This document shows, in pieces, positions 37,382-46,031 of a stretch of 64,000 nt of DNA. Under the pieces are notes generated by a model. It was not told the origin of the DNA. It did no database searches and was given only the letters and a program-made list of their open reading frames with translations. Each line of letters begins with the position of its first letter. The stretch's first letter is position 1. The stretch spans positions 172,071 to 236,070 of the forward strand of contig JACJNZ010000058.1 in assembly GCA_014695325.1 (NCBI GenBank). The letters are read 5' to 3'. The stretch is from Cyanobacteria bacterium FACHB-502 (lineage in GTDB: Bacteria > Cyanobacteriota > Cyanobacteriia > Elainellales > Elainellaceae). The position numbers were made by a program, and so were the translations under genes.

Positions 37382-38443
37382 TTAGAGCCGCGCTGCCTGT
37401 GCTGTGTAAATATCTTCCAGGATGTTCCGCAAACTATACTTGTACTGCCATTTAGGATAGTGAGACTGAAACTTCCTCACATCGGAGATATACCAGATGT
37501 GATCGCCCGATCGATTGTCATCGGTGTACCCATAATTCAGCTTTTTGCCGGACAGTTCCTCACAGATACCGATCGCCTCTAACATCGAGCAGTTGCTATG
37601 GCGTGAACCGCCAATATTATAGACCTCACCGCTTCTAGGATTCTGATAGAAATGATAGAAAGCGTTGACCAAATCGTAGCTGTGAATATTGTCGCGAACC
37701 TGCTTGCCCTGGTAGCCAAAGATGGTGTAGGTCTCGCCCGTCACCGTGCATTTCATCAGGTATGCTAGAAAGCCGTGCAGCTTTGCTCCAGAGTGCGCTG
37801 GGCCCGTCAGGCAACCGCCCCGGAAACTGGCAGTTTTCATATCAAAATATCTGCCGTACTCCTGCACCAACACATCTGCTGCCACCTTTGAAGCCCCAAA
37901 TAGAGAATGCTTCGATTGATCGATCGACATCGACTCATCAATGCCAATGAAATAGGGATGATCTTCAGCAATTTCCCATCGAGTTTCCTGTTCAATTAGC
38001 GGCAAGAAATTAGGCGTATCGCCATAAACTTTATTCGTTGAAGTAAAAATAAATACGGCATTTGGGCAATACTGACGAGTCGCTTCCAGCAGCACCAGCG
38101 TCCCATTTGCGTTCACGGTGAAGTCGGTATGGGGTTCACTGGCGGCCCAATCGTGAGACGGCTGAGCAGCAGTATGAATGATCAAGCTAATGTCTGCAGA
38201 AAATTCTTTGAAAATGGCTTCGATCGCCCCCTGATCGCGAATGTCAGCGTCGTAATGGTTGTATCGATCGCCGTAGGTTTCCTTCAAAAGATTACGGTTC
38301 CAGCCTGTCGAAGCCGCCTCACCAAAGAAGTACGATCGCATATCGTTATCAATGCCAACGACATTAAATCCAAGGTGGGCAAAAAAGCGAACGGATTCCG
38401 AACCAATGAGTCCGGCTGAACCAGTTACAACCACTGTAGACAT
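37382..38443 (-). CDS. NAD-dependent epimerase (CDP-paratose 2-epimerase-like)
   Basis: I start at the ATG at 38443 (353 residues); a GTG four codons upstream is possible. The Rossmann start [15 protein letters not shown] is followed by [20 protein letters not shown] and [13 protein letters not shown], typical of extended SDR sugar epimerases near RfbE/CDP-paratose 2-epimerase. The active-site Tyr of YxxxK is a Phe in HSLFGASK while Lys is kept. It should act on a nucleotide sugar with bound NAD in the cytosol. In the operon it follows the methyltransferase by 100 bases and precedes the membrane genes. The exact substrate is not fixed. Confidence 0.85.
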   Translation of the reverse strand: MSTVVVTGSAGLIGSESVRFFAHLGFNVVGIDNDMRSYFFGEAASTGWNRNLLKETYGDRYNHYDADIRDQGAIEAIFKEFSADISLIIHTAAQPSHDWAASEPHTDFTVNANGTLVLLEATRQYCPNAVFIFTSTNKVYGDTPNFLPLIEQETRWEIAEDHPYFIGIDESMSIDQSKHSLFGASKVAADVLVQEYGRYFDMKTASFRGGCLTGPAHSGAKLHGFLAYLMKCTVTGETYTIFGYQGKQVRDNIHSYDLVNAFYHFYQNPRSGEVYNIGGSRHSNCSMLEAIGICEELSGKKLNYGYTDDNRSGDHIWYISDVRKFQSHYPKWQYKYSLRNILEDIYTAQAARL

Positions 38444-38542
38444 ATCGCACCACACTCCAGAACTGAGAGATTGAAACGATGAAATTGATTGATTTAGAGA
38501 AATGAACGCTTCCAGGCAAATTGGCTCGCTTAATTTAGCCGC

Positions 38543-39250
38543 TTAATAAGGCTTCGAGGCAATCACAAACATCTGTCCGCCCAGGAACCGCCAGAGAATT
38601 GGCAGTTTTAAATAAATCTGAAGCAGCAGCGGTGCAGAAGGTCTGCCTTTAGTTGAGAAAGGTAGAAAACGGGGAATCATCAAATCAACCGAAAATCCGA
38701 TCGCCTTTAAAACTTCATTGAGCGAACCGTCTGTGATCGGTAGGTGATGGTCAATAAAGTCATAGTACTCTTTGAAGGAATACTTGAAATTCGGCTGAAT
38801 CACAATCAGCTTGCCTTTCGAACTGAGCCGATTAAAGCAGAAAGAAAGCACCTCGATCAGCTCTTCTTTCGTTTGCAGGTGCTCAAAGAAATTGGAGACA
38901 AAAATAACGTCGAAATAGTCACGCGGCACGAGGCGATCGCTTTCTGGAGCCAGAATATTAACGTGCAAAACTTTGACATTGGGTGCAGCAAACTCCTGAG
39001 AATCAGGATTGAGATCGATCAGCACCTTTTCCCTTGCTTTAACCTGATTAATAAACTCGCAGTAGCCGCCGCCAATATCTAAAACGATCGCATGGGGACT
39101 AATATATCTCTGAATAAAGTCATCAATTAATACTTTCCAGAGGGCTTCTTTTGCTTTGCGCTGCCGAACGTCGAATCGATTCGCATAAAGCCGTTTCAGA
39201 TAAATTTCTTGATCCATCATGATTGACTTGGAATAAACAGCATCCAGCAA
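38543..39250 (-). CDS. Class I SAM-dependent methyltransferase
   Basis: 235 residues from the first start; ATGs at residues 11-12 (39220/39217) are alternatives. Motif I is VLDIGGGYCEFI and motif II/III are DVIFVSNFFEHL and LSSKGKLIVIQPN, so the SAM-binding core is complete. Its C-terminal part (FDHHLPITDG, FSVDLMIPRFLPF) is as in glycan-locus methyltransferases. It lies between two epimerase genes (34 bases after the upstream one), which suggests that it modifies the same sugar or the lipid-linked intermediate. Confidence 0.87.
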   Translation of the reverse strand: MLDAVYSKSIMMDQEIYLKRLYANRFDVRQRKAKEALWKVLIDDFIQRYISPHAIVLDIGGGYCEFINQVKAREKVLIDLNPDSQEFAAPNVKVLHVNILAPESDRLVPRDYFDVIFVSNFFEHLQTKEELIEVLSFCFNRLSSKGKLIVIQPNFKYSFKEYYDFIDHHLPITDGSLNEVLKAIGFSVDLMIPRFLPFSTKGRPSAPLLLQIYLKLPILWRFLGGQMFVIASKPY

Positions 39251-39284
39251 GCATCCCGAATTGTATCTCTATCACGTCCAACTT

Positions 39285-40352
39285 CTAACTTAGAATTGGC
39301 TTAAGAGCCGCCTCATTGTCTTGAATCCATGCAAAAATTTGCTGCAAGGTTTGCTCCGGGCTGGTCTGCGGCTGCCATCCGGTGGATTGAATCACTTTAG
39401 AAGAATCGGTAATGTAGAGCGGCACATCACCGGGACGGTTTTCAGGGACGGAGCGAATTTCGATCGAGTTTCCGGTAATCTTCTCACAAAGCTGCGTGGT
39501 TTCCAGCAAAGACAGGCTACTCTCGACGCCACCACCCACATTAAACAGGCTGCCATCTAGCTCGGAAAAATGCAGCAGCTCATACTCGACCAGATTCAGC
39601 AGGTCATTCACGCAGAGCAAATCCCGCACCTGCTTGCCTGTGCCACCGTAGCCGATGTAGCCCAACGATCGCTTGAAGTAGTGCGCTGCCATCCAGAGGA
39701 CAAACACGCCCTGATCGACCTTGCCCATCTGCCAGGTTCCCGTAACCACACCGCAGCGATTGACGATCGCCGGAATGCCATAAGCGTCTCGATATTCTTC
39801 AATCAGCAGTTCCGAAGCCAGCTTAGTTGCGCCATAGAGCGATCGTGCGCCCTGGAGTGGAAAGTCTTCGCTGATGCCCCGCTCTGAAATTCCCGGTCGG
39901 GTCTGGTCAGGCGCGATAGCGAAACGAGTAGCCTGTTCGACGAGCTTAATGTCGCTGAGGGCGGCGACCGGGTAAATCCGGCTGGTGGACAGGAAGAGAA
40001 CCGAAGCCTTGAGTTGTCTGGCGAGTTCAAGAATGTTAATGGTCCCAACCAGGTTGGTTTCCAGCACATAGCGGGGAGAGGCAAAGCCTGCTAGCACCGA
40101 AGGTTCCGCTGAGCAGTCGATGATGGTGTCAACGGTTAGAACTGCCGGATCAAGATCGGAGGGAGAGCGAATATCGCCATGCACAAACTCAATGCCATGC
40201 TGTTTGAACCGCAACAGGTTTAGCTCTGAGCCGCGCCGCTTTAGGTTATCGAGACAAATAATGTGCCAGTCGGGATGACGCTGCTTAAAGCCGATCGCCA
40301 GAGAACTGCCAATAAATCCTGCCCCACCCAGAATTAAAACTCGTTCAGGCAT
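39285..40352 (-). CDS. NAD-dependent epimerase/dehydratase (CDP-paratose 2-epimerase-like)
   Basis: 355 residues. VLILGGAGFIGSSLAIGF (6-23) is the NAD-binding loop, DIRSPSDLD and DCSAEPSVLAGF follow, LFLSTSRIYP contains the Ser/Thr of the catalytic triad, and SLYGATK carries an intact YxxxK. FNVGGG and the C-terminal substrate domain match the extended SDR class, again closest to CDP-paratose/tyvelose epimerases by eye. It starts 8 bases inside the end of the GT2 gene (40345), a translational overlap. Compare the second epimerase in the same operon, in which Tyr is Phe. Confidence 0.87.
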   Translation of the reverse strand: MPERVLILGGAGFIGSSLAIGFKQRHPDWHIICLDNLKRRGSELNLLRFKQHGIEFVHGDIRSPSDLDPAVLTVDTIIDCSAEPSVLAGFASPRYVLETNLVGTINILELARQLKASVLFLSTSRIYPVAALSDIKLVEQATRFAIAPDQTRPGISERGISEDFPLQGARSLYGATKLASELLIEEYRDAYGIPAIVNRCGVVTGTWQMGKVDQGVFVLWMAAHYFKRSLGYIGYGGTGKQVRDLLCVNDLLNLVEYELLHFSELDGSLFNVGGGVESSLSLLETTQLCEKITGNSIEIRSVPENRPGDVPLYITDSSKVIQSTGWQPQTSPEQTLQQIFAWIQDNEAALKPILS

Positions 40353-41109
40353 TGAATCTTCCTACGCTAACGGGCTGCTTGCTGCGGTGATAATCTCCCC
40401 GCGACAGGTGCTTTTCTAACCAGATATAAAGCACGATAAACAGATAGCGGCTGCCCATTTCCTTGATTTTGAGCTTTGAAATTCCGGTTGTGCGGTTATA
40501 CCAGCGCATGGGAATGATGCCGTAGGAGTAGCCTCGGACGATCGCCTTTAACGGCAGTTCTACAGTGAGATTAAAATGATGGCTTAGAATGGGCTGAATC
40601 CCGTCAATCACTTCTCGACGGTAGACTTTGAAAGCATTGGTTGTATCGTTGTAGCGTAGTCCAAACAGAACCTTGATAAACCAGTTTGCCAATCGATTAA
40701 TGAAGAGCTTGTGGGGAGGATAATCCACGACCTTTCCGCCTTTCGAGAAGCGCGAACCAAAGACGCAGTCATATCCTTGAAACAGCAACTTATAGGCAGC
40801 AACCAGATCTTCCGGGTCGTCTGAAGCATCTGCCATCAGGATGGCAACCGCGTCACCTGAAAACTCACTTAGCCCCCGACGAACGGCAAACCCAAATCCA
40901 TTCGGCGGCTCATTATTAACCCAGCGCACACTGCTGAAGGTGGCATGCAATTCACAGCAGACGGCAGGCGTGCAATCTGAGCTATTGTCATTAACGATTA
41001 GAATCTCGTGAGGAATGTTTTCTCTCTCCAGGGTTTCGACCAAGCGGCTCACTGTCCCGTACAGGCAATCTTCTTCGTTGTGAGCAGGAATTACAACTGA
41101 AAGCTTCAT
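40345..41109 (-). CDS. Dolichol-phosphate-mannose-synthase-like GT2
   Basis: 254 residues. VVIPAHNEEDCLYGTVSRL, HEILIVNDNSSDCTP and ILMADASDDPEDL (metal-binding DASDD) are the DPM1/Alg5-type GT2 signature; TTNAFKVYRREV and MRWYNRTTGISKLKI follow as in that group. A short hydrophobic stretch near 220-233 (YLFIVLYIWLEK) may associate with the membrane. It would make a polyprenyl-phosphate sugar, the donor for GT-C enzymes such as the two membrane proteins downstream. First gene of the minus-strand operon running to 33078, with a 451-base spacer upstream where the promoter should be. Confidence 0.88.
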   Translation of the reverse strand: MKLSVVIPAHNEEDCLYGTVSRLVETLERENIPHEILIVNDNSSDCTPAVCCELHATFSSVRWVNNEPPNGFGFAVRRGLSEFSGDAVAILMADASDDPEDLVAAYKLLFQGYDCVFGSRFSKGGKVVDYPPHKLFINRLANWFIKVLFGLRYNDTTNAFKVYRREVIDGIQPILSHHFNLTVELPLKAIVRGYSYGIIPMRWYNRTTGISKLKIKEMGSRYLFIVLYIWLEKHLSRGDYHRSKQPVSVGRFNA

Positions 41110-41560
41110 TACTCCCCCAATGCTCTAATCACTTACCGTTCAAATTAGCCCAGTGCAGCTATCTGTAAGCAGCTATCTATAAATGGTTCCAGCAGAATGA
41201 GTCAATTCAAATCAATTTCAAAATTAAGAACCAAGAATTTCCAGATCATATATGCAAGCTGCAAACCTGACTAGGGCTAATCCGAGCGAATTGGCTAGCG
41301 ATCGGGCAAGTTTCAGAAAGCTTGGCAGGAGGTTTCTAATCTGGCGTGAACTGCTCAAGGCGACCCAAACGTGATCCCAATGCGGCTCACAGGCTAAGAC
41401 TCTATTGGAATGACGCGATCGCGACTAATTTGTTCAGCTTCAGAAGCAACAGAAATCGGGTGAGGGCTGTCTAGGCATTTGCTGAAAGACGCAAGCAGGA
41501 GAGTGGTATCTTAAAATTTAGAGAATGTAATGATAAGAATGTAATTACGAGGAATACACC
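41110..41560. other. 451-base spacer between glycan operon and ccmK3
   Basis: Divergent promoters for the glycan operon and ccmK3 must lie here. I see a short direct repeat GCAGCTATCT(G/A)TAA at 41156-41186 and no gene, hairpin or RNA that I can support. ccmK3 has a GAGG ribosome-binding site at about 41549. Confidence 0.4.
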
Positions 41561-41875
41561 ATGCCTCAAGCGGTTGGCGTAATTGAAACACTTGGGTTTC
41601 CGGCAGTTCTGGCAGCCGCAGATGCGATGGTGAAAGCCGGACGGGTGACGATCGTGTACTACGACATTGCCGAAAGCGGAGAACAGGTCGTCGCGATTCG
41701 GGGACCGATTTCAGAGGTGCGTCCGGCGATGGAAGCGGGCATCGAAGCGGCTGGAACTGCGCCTCCTAACGGCAAGCTGGTGACGTACTACATCGTGCCA
41801 AATCCACCCGAAAATGTTGTGGAAGTGCTACCGCTTCAATATACAGAGCGGGTCGAGGAATTTCGCTGGATGTAG
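41561..41875 (+). CDS. ccmK3: Carboxysome shell protein CcmK3
   Basis: 104 residues, a single BMC (bacterial microcompartment) domain. It opens PQAVGVIETLGFPAVLAAAD and has VAIRGPISEVRPAMEAGI and YYIVPNPPENV, matching CcmK3 better than CcmK1/K2, whose pore loop carries KIGS; here the corresponding loop is DIAESGEQ. CcmK3 is a minor shell tile that, in Synechocystis, does not assemble alone but forms mixed hexamers with CcmK4. The pair is a satellite locus apart from the main ccmKLMN operon, which is not in this window. 175 bases separate it from ccmK4, suggesting co-transcription. Confidence 0.92.
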   Translation: MPQAVGVIETLGFPAVLAAADAMVKAGRVTIVYYDIAESGEQVVAIRGPISEVRPAMEAGIEAAGTAPPNGKLVTYYIVPNPPENVVEVLPLQYTERVEEFRWM

Positions 41876-42050
41876 GGAAATGGGCTAGGGCAGATTTGCA
41901 TTCCTTATCGCTTTGATTAGACGAAAGCATCAGTGAAAGTCTATGAAAACAATTGCGATCGTGCCGACCAAAAGCCCGTAAAATATAGGGTGGCTTCACC
42001 ACTCGATGACCTTAATTTGACCTTCCTTATTTGACCTCTAGGAGAAAGCG

Positions 42051-42398
42051 ATGCCGATTGCAGTTGGCGCACTCGAAACAAAAGGATTCCCCGGAATTTT
42101 GGCAGCCGCAGACGCGATGGTCAAAGCCGGACGGGTGACACTGGTGGGCTATCAACGTTGCGGAAGTGCCCGGTTTTGCGTGATTATTCGTGGCGATGTC
42201 TCGGAAGTAAAGCAGTCAATGGCAGCAGGCATTGAGGCGGCAGGAAACTGCTTTGGCGGCTCGCTCGAATCCTGGGTGATTATCCCGCGTCCGCACGAAA
42301 ACGTTGAGGTCGTTCTGCCGATCGAGTTTTCGGACTCAGTGCAGCGATTCCGCGACTCGGTTGAAGTTCCGCTGATTCCGCGGCAGACGGGCGGCTAA
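42051..42398 (+). CDS. ccmK4: Carboxysome shell protein CcmK4
   Basis: 115 residues; AGGAG ribosome-binding site 6 bases before the ATG. One BMC domain with AVGALETKGFPGILAAADAM, the pore-region RCGSARFCVIIRGDVSEV, and WVIIPRPHENVEVVLPIEF, then a C-terminal tail (VQRFRDSVEVPLIPRQTGG). This is the CcmK4 pattern, next to CcmK3 as usual. It forms part of the carboxysome facet and probably tunes metabolite passage, particularly under changing CO2 or pH. The sequence following the stop has no terminator that I can recognise. Confidence 0.92.
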   Translation: MPIAVGALETKGFPGILAAADAMVKAGRVTLVGYQRCGSARFCVIIRGDVSEVKQSMAAGIEAAGNCFGGSLESWVIIPRPHENVEVVLPIEFSDSVQRFRDSVEVPLIPRQTGG

Positions 42399-42680
42399 GA
42401 TTTCAGTGCTATGTTATAACCTGCTCAAACTTGTACCTTGCAGGGCTTAATTCTAATGCTCCAGGCGCGTTCAACGAACTGGGGCAAATTTGATTTAATC
42501 CGTAATTTGATAAATTTACTCTAAGCGCATCATGTTCCTCTAGACAGATTCCTGATTTTCCTGCGATCGGCAAGATTAGGGAGTTAGCAACCCTCCGGAA
42601 TGGTCTGCTTTGCACTGATTTTTCTGGTTGGTTTTTTGCTAATTTGCCTATTCCTTCTGTTTTTCCTTTTTAATCCGGCT

Positions 42681-44192
42681 ATGTCCTTCCCTAGAGAAAG
42701 TGGAATTCTGCTGCATCCGACTTCGTTTCCCAGCCGCTTTGGAATTGGCGATTTGGGCGGTTCGGCTTACGAGTTTATCGATTTTTTGGCGCAAGCTGGA
42801 CAGCGCATTTGGCAAATTCTCCCTCTAGGACCGACCGGATACGGAGATTCGCCCTATCTGGCATTCTCAGCGATGGCAGGAAATCCGCTGCTGATCAGTC
42901 CCGATCGCCTCAAAGAAGATGGACTGCTGAGCGAACAAGACTTTGAAGGACTGCCGGAGTTTCCGCAAAAAGTCGATTTTGGCTGGGTGCATCACGTCAA
43001 AATGCCCCTGCTGCGAAAAGCTTGCGAAGCGTTTCAGAATCAGGCAGACCCCGATCAGATCAAGGCATTTGACCAGTTTTGTCAGGACAAAGCCGACTGG
43101 CTGGAAGACTATGCCCTGTTTCGCGCTTTGAAAGATGCTCATGAGGGCGCAGGCTGGAACACCTGGGAAGAGTCGATCGCTAATCGCCAACCGGAAGCGA
43201 TCGAGCAATGGCGCGACAGGCTCTCTTCGGAGGTATTTTTTCATAAGTTCATGCAGTTTCAGTTCTTCCGGCAGTGGTCGGCACTGAAGCAACACGCCAA
43301 CGAGAAAGGCATTCGCATTATGGGCGATGTGCCGATTTATGTGTCGTTTGACAGCTCCGATGTTTGGTCCTATCCACAGTTTTTCTGTCTGGACGAAGCA
43401 ACGAAAAAGCCGACGCTCGTGGCAGGCGTGCCACCCGACTATTTCAGCACGACGGGTCAGCTCTGGGGCAATCCGATTTACGACTGGGAGCAGCTTCAAA
43501 AAGAAGATTTTGCCTGGTGGATTCAGCGATTTAAGTCTTTGTTTGATCTGGTGGATCTGGTGCGAATCGATCACTTCCGCGCCTTTGAAGCGTATTGGGC
43601 AGTTCCAGGGCATGAAACAACTGCGATCAATGGCGAATGGGTTAAAGCACCCGGACGGGAGTTCTTCCAGCGATTACGGCAGGAGTTGGGCGGTTTGCCG
43701 ATCGTGGCTGAAGATCTGGGCATGATTACGCCTGAGGTCGAGGCATTGCGAGACGATTTTGACTTTCCCGGCATGAAGATCCTGCACTTTGCCTTTGACT
43801 CAGACCCAGGAAATCCCTATTTGCCGTTTAACTATCCGCGCAACTGCATTGTTTACACTGGAACGCACGATAACGATACGACCGTCGGCTGGTTCTACAA
43901 ACGCTCTCACGAAGAGCAGCAGCGCGTCATTCGCTATCTCGGCTGCACTAGCCAGGATGGCATCCACTGGGATTTAATTCGGTTGGCGTTTGGTACGGTG
44001 GCAAACCAAGCAATTCTTCCACTGCAGGATCTTCTGGGACTAGACAGCGATGCCCGGATGAATGCACCTAGCCAGCAAGAAGGAAATTGGAACTGGCGAT
44101 ACTGGTACGGTGCGCTTACCCCAGAACTGACGGGACGGCTGCGCTATTTCACTGAGCTATATGGGCGGCTGCGGCACGACGAAAACTCGTGA
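42681..44192 (+). CDS. malQ: 4-alpha-glucanotransferase (amylomaltase)
   Basis: The longest frame opens at 42600 and would add 27 hydrophobic residues, but the enzyme is cytosolic and family members start at MSFPRESGILLHPTS, so I choose the ATG at 42681 (503 residues). GH77 motifs are present: LQAGQRIWQILPLGPTGYGDSP-type start, IMGDVPIYV, the nucleophile region VRIDHFRAFEAYW, AEDLGMITPEVE and YTGTHDNDTTVGW. It transfers alpha-1,4-glucan segments in glycogen and maltooligosaccharide metabolism. It is alone between ccmK4 and a small membrane protein. Confidence 0.94.
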   Translation: MSFPRESGILLHPTSFPSRFGIGDLGGSAYEFIDFLAQAGQRIWQILPLGPTGYGDSPYLAFSAMAGNPLLISPDRLKEDGLLSEQDFEGLPEFPQKVDFGWVHHVKMPLLRKACEAFQNQADPDQIKAFDQFCQDKADWLEDYALFRALKDAHEGAGWNTWEESIANRQPEAIEQWRDRLSSEVFFHKFMQFQFFRQWSALKQHANEKGIRIMGDVPIYVSFDSSDVWSYPQFFCLDEATKKPTLVAGVPPDYFSTTGQLWGNPIYDWEQLQKEDFAWWIQRFKSLFDLVDLVRIDHFRAFEAYWAVPGHETTAINGEWVKAPGREFFQRLRQELGGLPIVAEDLGMITPEVEALRDDFDFPGMKILHFAFDSDPGNPYLPFNYPRNCIVYTGTHDNDTTVGWFYKRSHEEQQRVIRYLGCTSQDGIHWDLIRLAFGTVANQAILPLQDLLGLDSDARMNAPSQQEGNWNWRYWYGALTPELTGRLRYFTELYGRLRHDENS

Positions 44193-44601
44193 TTTCAATC
44201 GCTAAAACTTAATTTCACTTAAGAACCAATCGCCTTAACAATACCTCAGATGCGATGACGCTCCCCGCAGTTCCGATTGAAATTCTGATTTAAGTTTTAG
44301 TTGAAGGTTGTATCTTGATTCAGCGCACTTCACGCTCTCAGGGGTTGCTGGAATGGTGCGATCAAAAGCAAGTGTCTGAGCCAGCAAGCCGAGCAGGCAG
44401 GACTGCAATGGTCGTGTTAGCAGAAAAGGGCACTATGCCAATTCTTTGACTATCATTTGCTGCATCAGGACGATCGTCAAAGCCCTAGAACACTCCAGCC
44501 CAGGCGCACATCTGTAGACCCGAAGCCGTTCAAAGACTCGTAGGAGCCGCTTAACGCTGCGCTAAACAAATGCTGAAGCAGATAAAGACTGTAGCTCTTG
44601 A
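44193..44601. other. 409-base spacer
   Basis: No gene is supported. There is a poly-T-poor, mixed sequence with no tRNA-like arms and no convincing terminator for malQ. Confidence 0.35.
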
Positions 44602-44841
44602 CTATTCAGCACTCCGGGAAGTCAGCTTAGCGGAGGCAGGCTTAAGCAGCATCCAGCTTACGAAGAAGAAAGAAGCTGTTGCAATCTGAGCAATGTCAAT
44701 CGCGGAAATGTAGCCATCGGCGAAGGAGGCAAAGCTGCGATCGAGAATGCCAAAAATCCAGGAGGACAAACCAAGCAGCCAGAGACCACTTCTTAAATTT
44801 GCGAGGAAGGGCATTAAATCTAAGGGATTCTCGGTGTGCAT
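44602..44841 (-). CDS. Small membrane protein
   Basis: 79 residues with a good AAGGAG site 8 bases before the ATG. Two hydrophobic segments: about 17-33 (SGLWLLGLSSWIFGILD) and 50-66 (IAQIATASFFFVSWMLL). It could be a two-helix membrane protein. No family recognised. It is monocistronic and lies on the strand opposite to malQ. Confidence 0.65.
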   Translation of the reverse strand: MHTENPLDLMPFLANLRSGLWLLGLSSWIFGILDRSFASFADGYISAIDIAQIATASFFFVSWMLLKPASAKLTSRSAE

Positions 44842-45180
44842 TGTTCTGCTCCTTTGCTAGTAAAAATAAAAGCGATTTGGATGTTTCGTGAGTTACGCAA
44901 GACTTGAATGAGCGATCGAAGCCTGACTAACTCAACTTTCCTTTAGCTTAAGAAATGTGACACCTACTTGACAATCCATCAATCTGGGTAAGTTAAGAAG
45001 GAATGAGATGTATTCCAAATAGCAGAACCGGAATAGTCCCTATGCCTGAGCAGCCTGGGCAAGAGAACGCTTTTATTTCTTCAGCCTAATTTTTTTTAAC
45101 GAGACACATCTTTCGCTGTAAGGTTAAGAGAAGGTTATACACCTGCCTTGTAGACACGATAGAGATAAACGAACTCAGGG
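44842..45180. other. 339-base spacer
   Basis: Divergent promoters for the small membrane protein and the SH3-like gene should be here. AAAATAAAAGCG-type AT runs and a TTTTTTTAACG tract at 45091-45100 are the only features. No RNA gene recognised. Confidence 0.35.
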
Positions 45181-45375
45181 GTGACTGAACAAGAAATTCG
45201 AGTAGGCGATCGAGTCGAGATCCTCCAACCGGATTACGTCGCCGGAAAATTTGGCAAGATTCTCACGCCTGAACTTGTGCAGGATGGGCAGTTAACTGGT
45301 CGATGGATTGTTAAAGTCGAGCATGAAGAAGTATTGCTGTCACTGTTACCAGAAGAGCTTAGAGTCGTTTCCTGA
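45181..45375 (+). CDS. Small SH3/KOW-like protein
   Basis: 64 residues from GTG. IRVGDRVEILQPDYVAGKFG, then ILTPELVQDG and GRWIVKVE fit a small all-beta KOW/SH3-type fold as found in ribosome- or complex-associated proteins. The start is uncertain: AGGGG abuts the GTG. The next gene, on the opposite strand, converges 72 bases away. I do not assign a function. Confidence 0.6.
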   Translation: MTEQEIRVGDRVEILQPDYVAGKFGKILTPELVQDGQLTGRWIVKVEHEEVLLSLLPEELRVVS

Positions 45376-45447
45376 GAATTGTTTGAAGAGTAACGCCTTA
45401 AGACTTGTCGTAAAGCAGCTTGAACAGTTTCTGACCCAGCCCCTCGT

Positions 45448-45858
45448 TTAGCCGCAAAGCATTCGCACCTTACACAGCAGTTCTGCAATCGCGATCGGCT
45501 TGCTGACAAAATCGTTTGCGCCTGCTGCTAAAGCTTCTTCTCGATCGCTTTCATCCGTGCAGCCTGTGAAAAGAATAATCGGCAAATATTTCAGTCTGGG
45601 ACATTGGCGAATTTGCCGCGTGACTTCATAACCGCTAATGCCTGGCATTCCAACGTCTAATAACACCAAATCGGGTGGCGATGCTTGAATGAGGGATAAG
45701 GCAAACTTGCCATCGCGGGCAACTGAAACCTGATATCCCTCTGTTTCCAGGACAATTTTTAGCAGCGAGAGAACGTCTAGAAAGTCATCCACAACCAGAA
45801 TGTGAAAGGCAGCAGTTCCTTCAGAGTTGCGCGAAGCGTCAAACGATCGATAGTGCAT
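45448..45858 (-). CDS. Single-domain response regulator
   Basis: 136 residues, one receiver domain. Conserved positions are intact: acidic pair Asp24/Asp25 in VVDDFLDV, phospho-acceptor Asp68 in LLDVGMPG, Thr98 in LFTGC and Lys120 in DFVSKPI. No output domain follows, so it is CheY/CpdR-like and would act by protein-protein contact. No histidine kinase is nearby, so the partner is encoded elsewhere. It is divergent from the Crp/Fnr-type gene, with 173 bases between the starts. Confidence 0.9.
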   Translation of the reverse strand: MHYRSFDASRNSEGTAAFHILVVDDFLDVLSLLKIVLETEGYQVSVARDGKFALSLIQASPPDLVLLDVGMPGISGYEVTRQIRQCPRLKYLPIILFTGCTDESDREEALAAGANDFVSKPIAIAELLCKVRMLCG

Positions 45859-46031
45859 GATTATGTACGGTTTCGTACACAGGTGATAGGACTAGCATAG
45901 GCGATTTTGGCGAGCGAATCTTCTGAACGCGTTATAAATCTGTAATTTTTCTTAACTTTTCTTAAAATTAAGTCTGCGATTGCTAAAATTCATTTCGCAA
46001 ACATTGAAGAGCGTTAACTTGCAGAAATTGC

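Noticed and set aside
42600..42680. N-terminal extension of malQ with a hydrophobic helix
   Set aside because: Family start is at the internal ATG; a signal or anchor would be unusual for this cytosolic enzyme.
42867..43613. 248-codon open frame on the minus strand
   Set aside because: Antisense to malQ, whose motifs are complete; low-complexity composition reflects the opposite strand.
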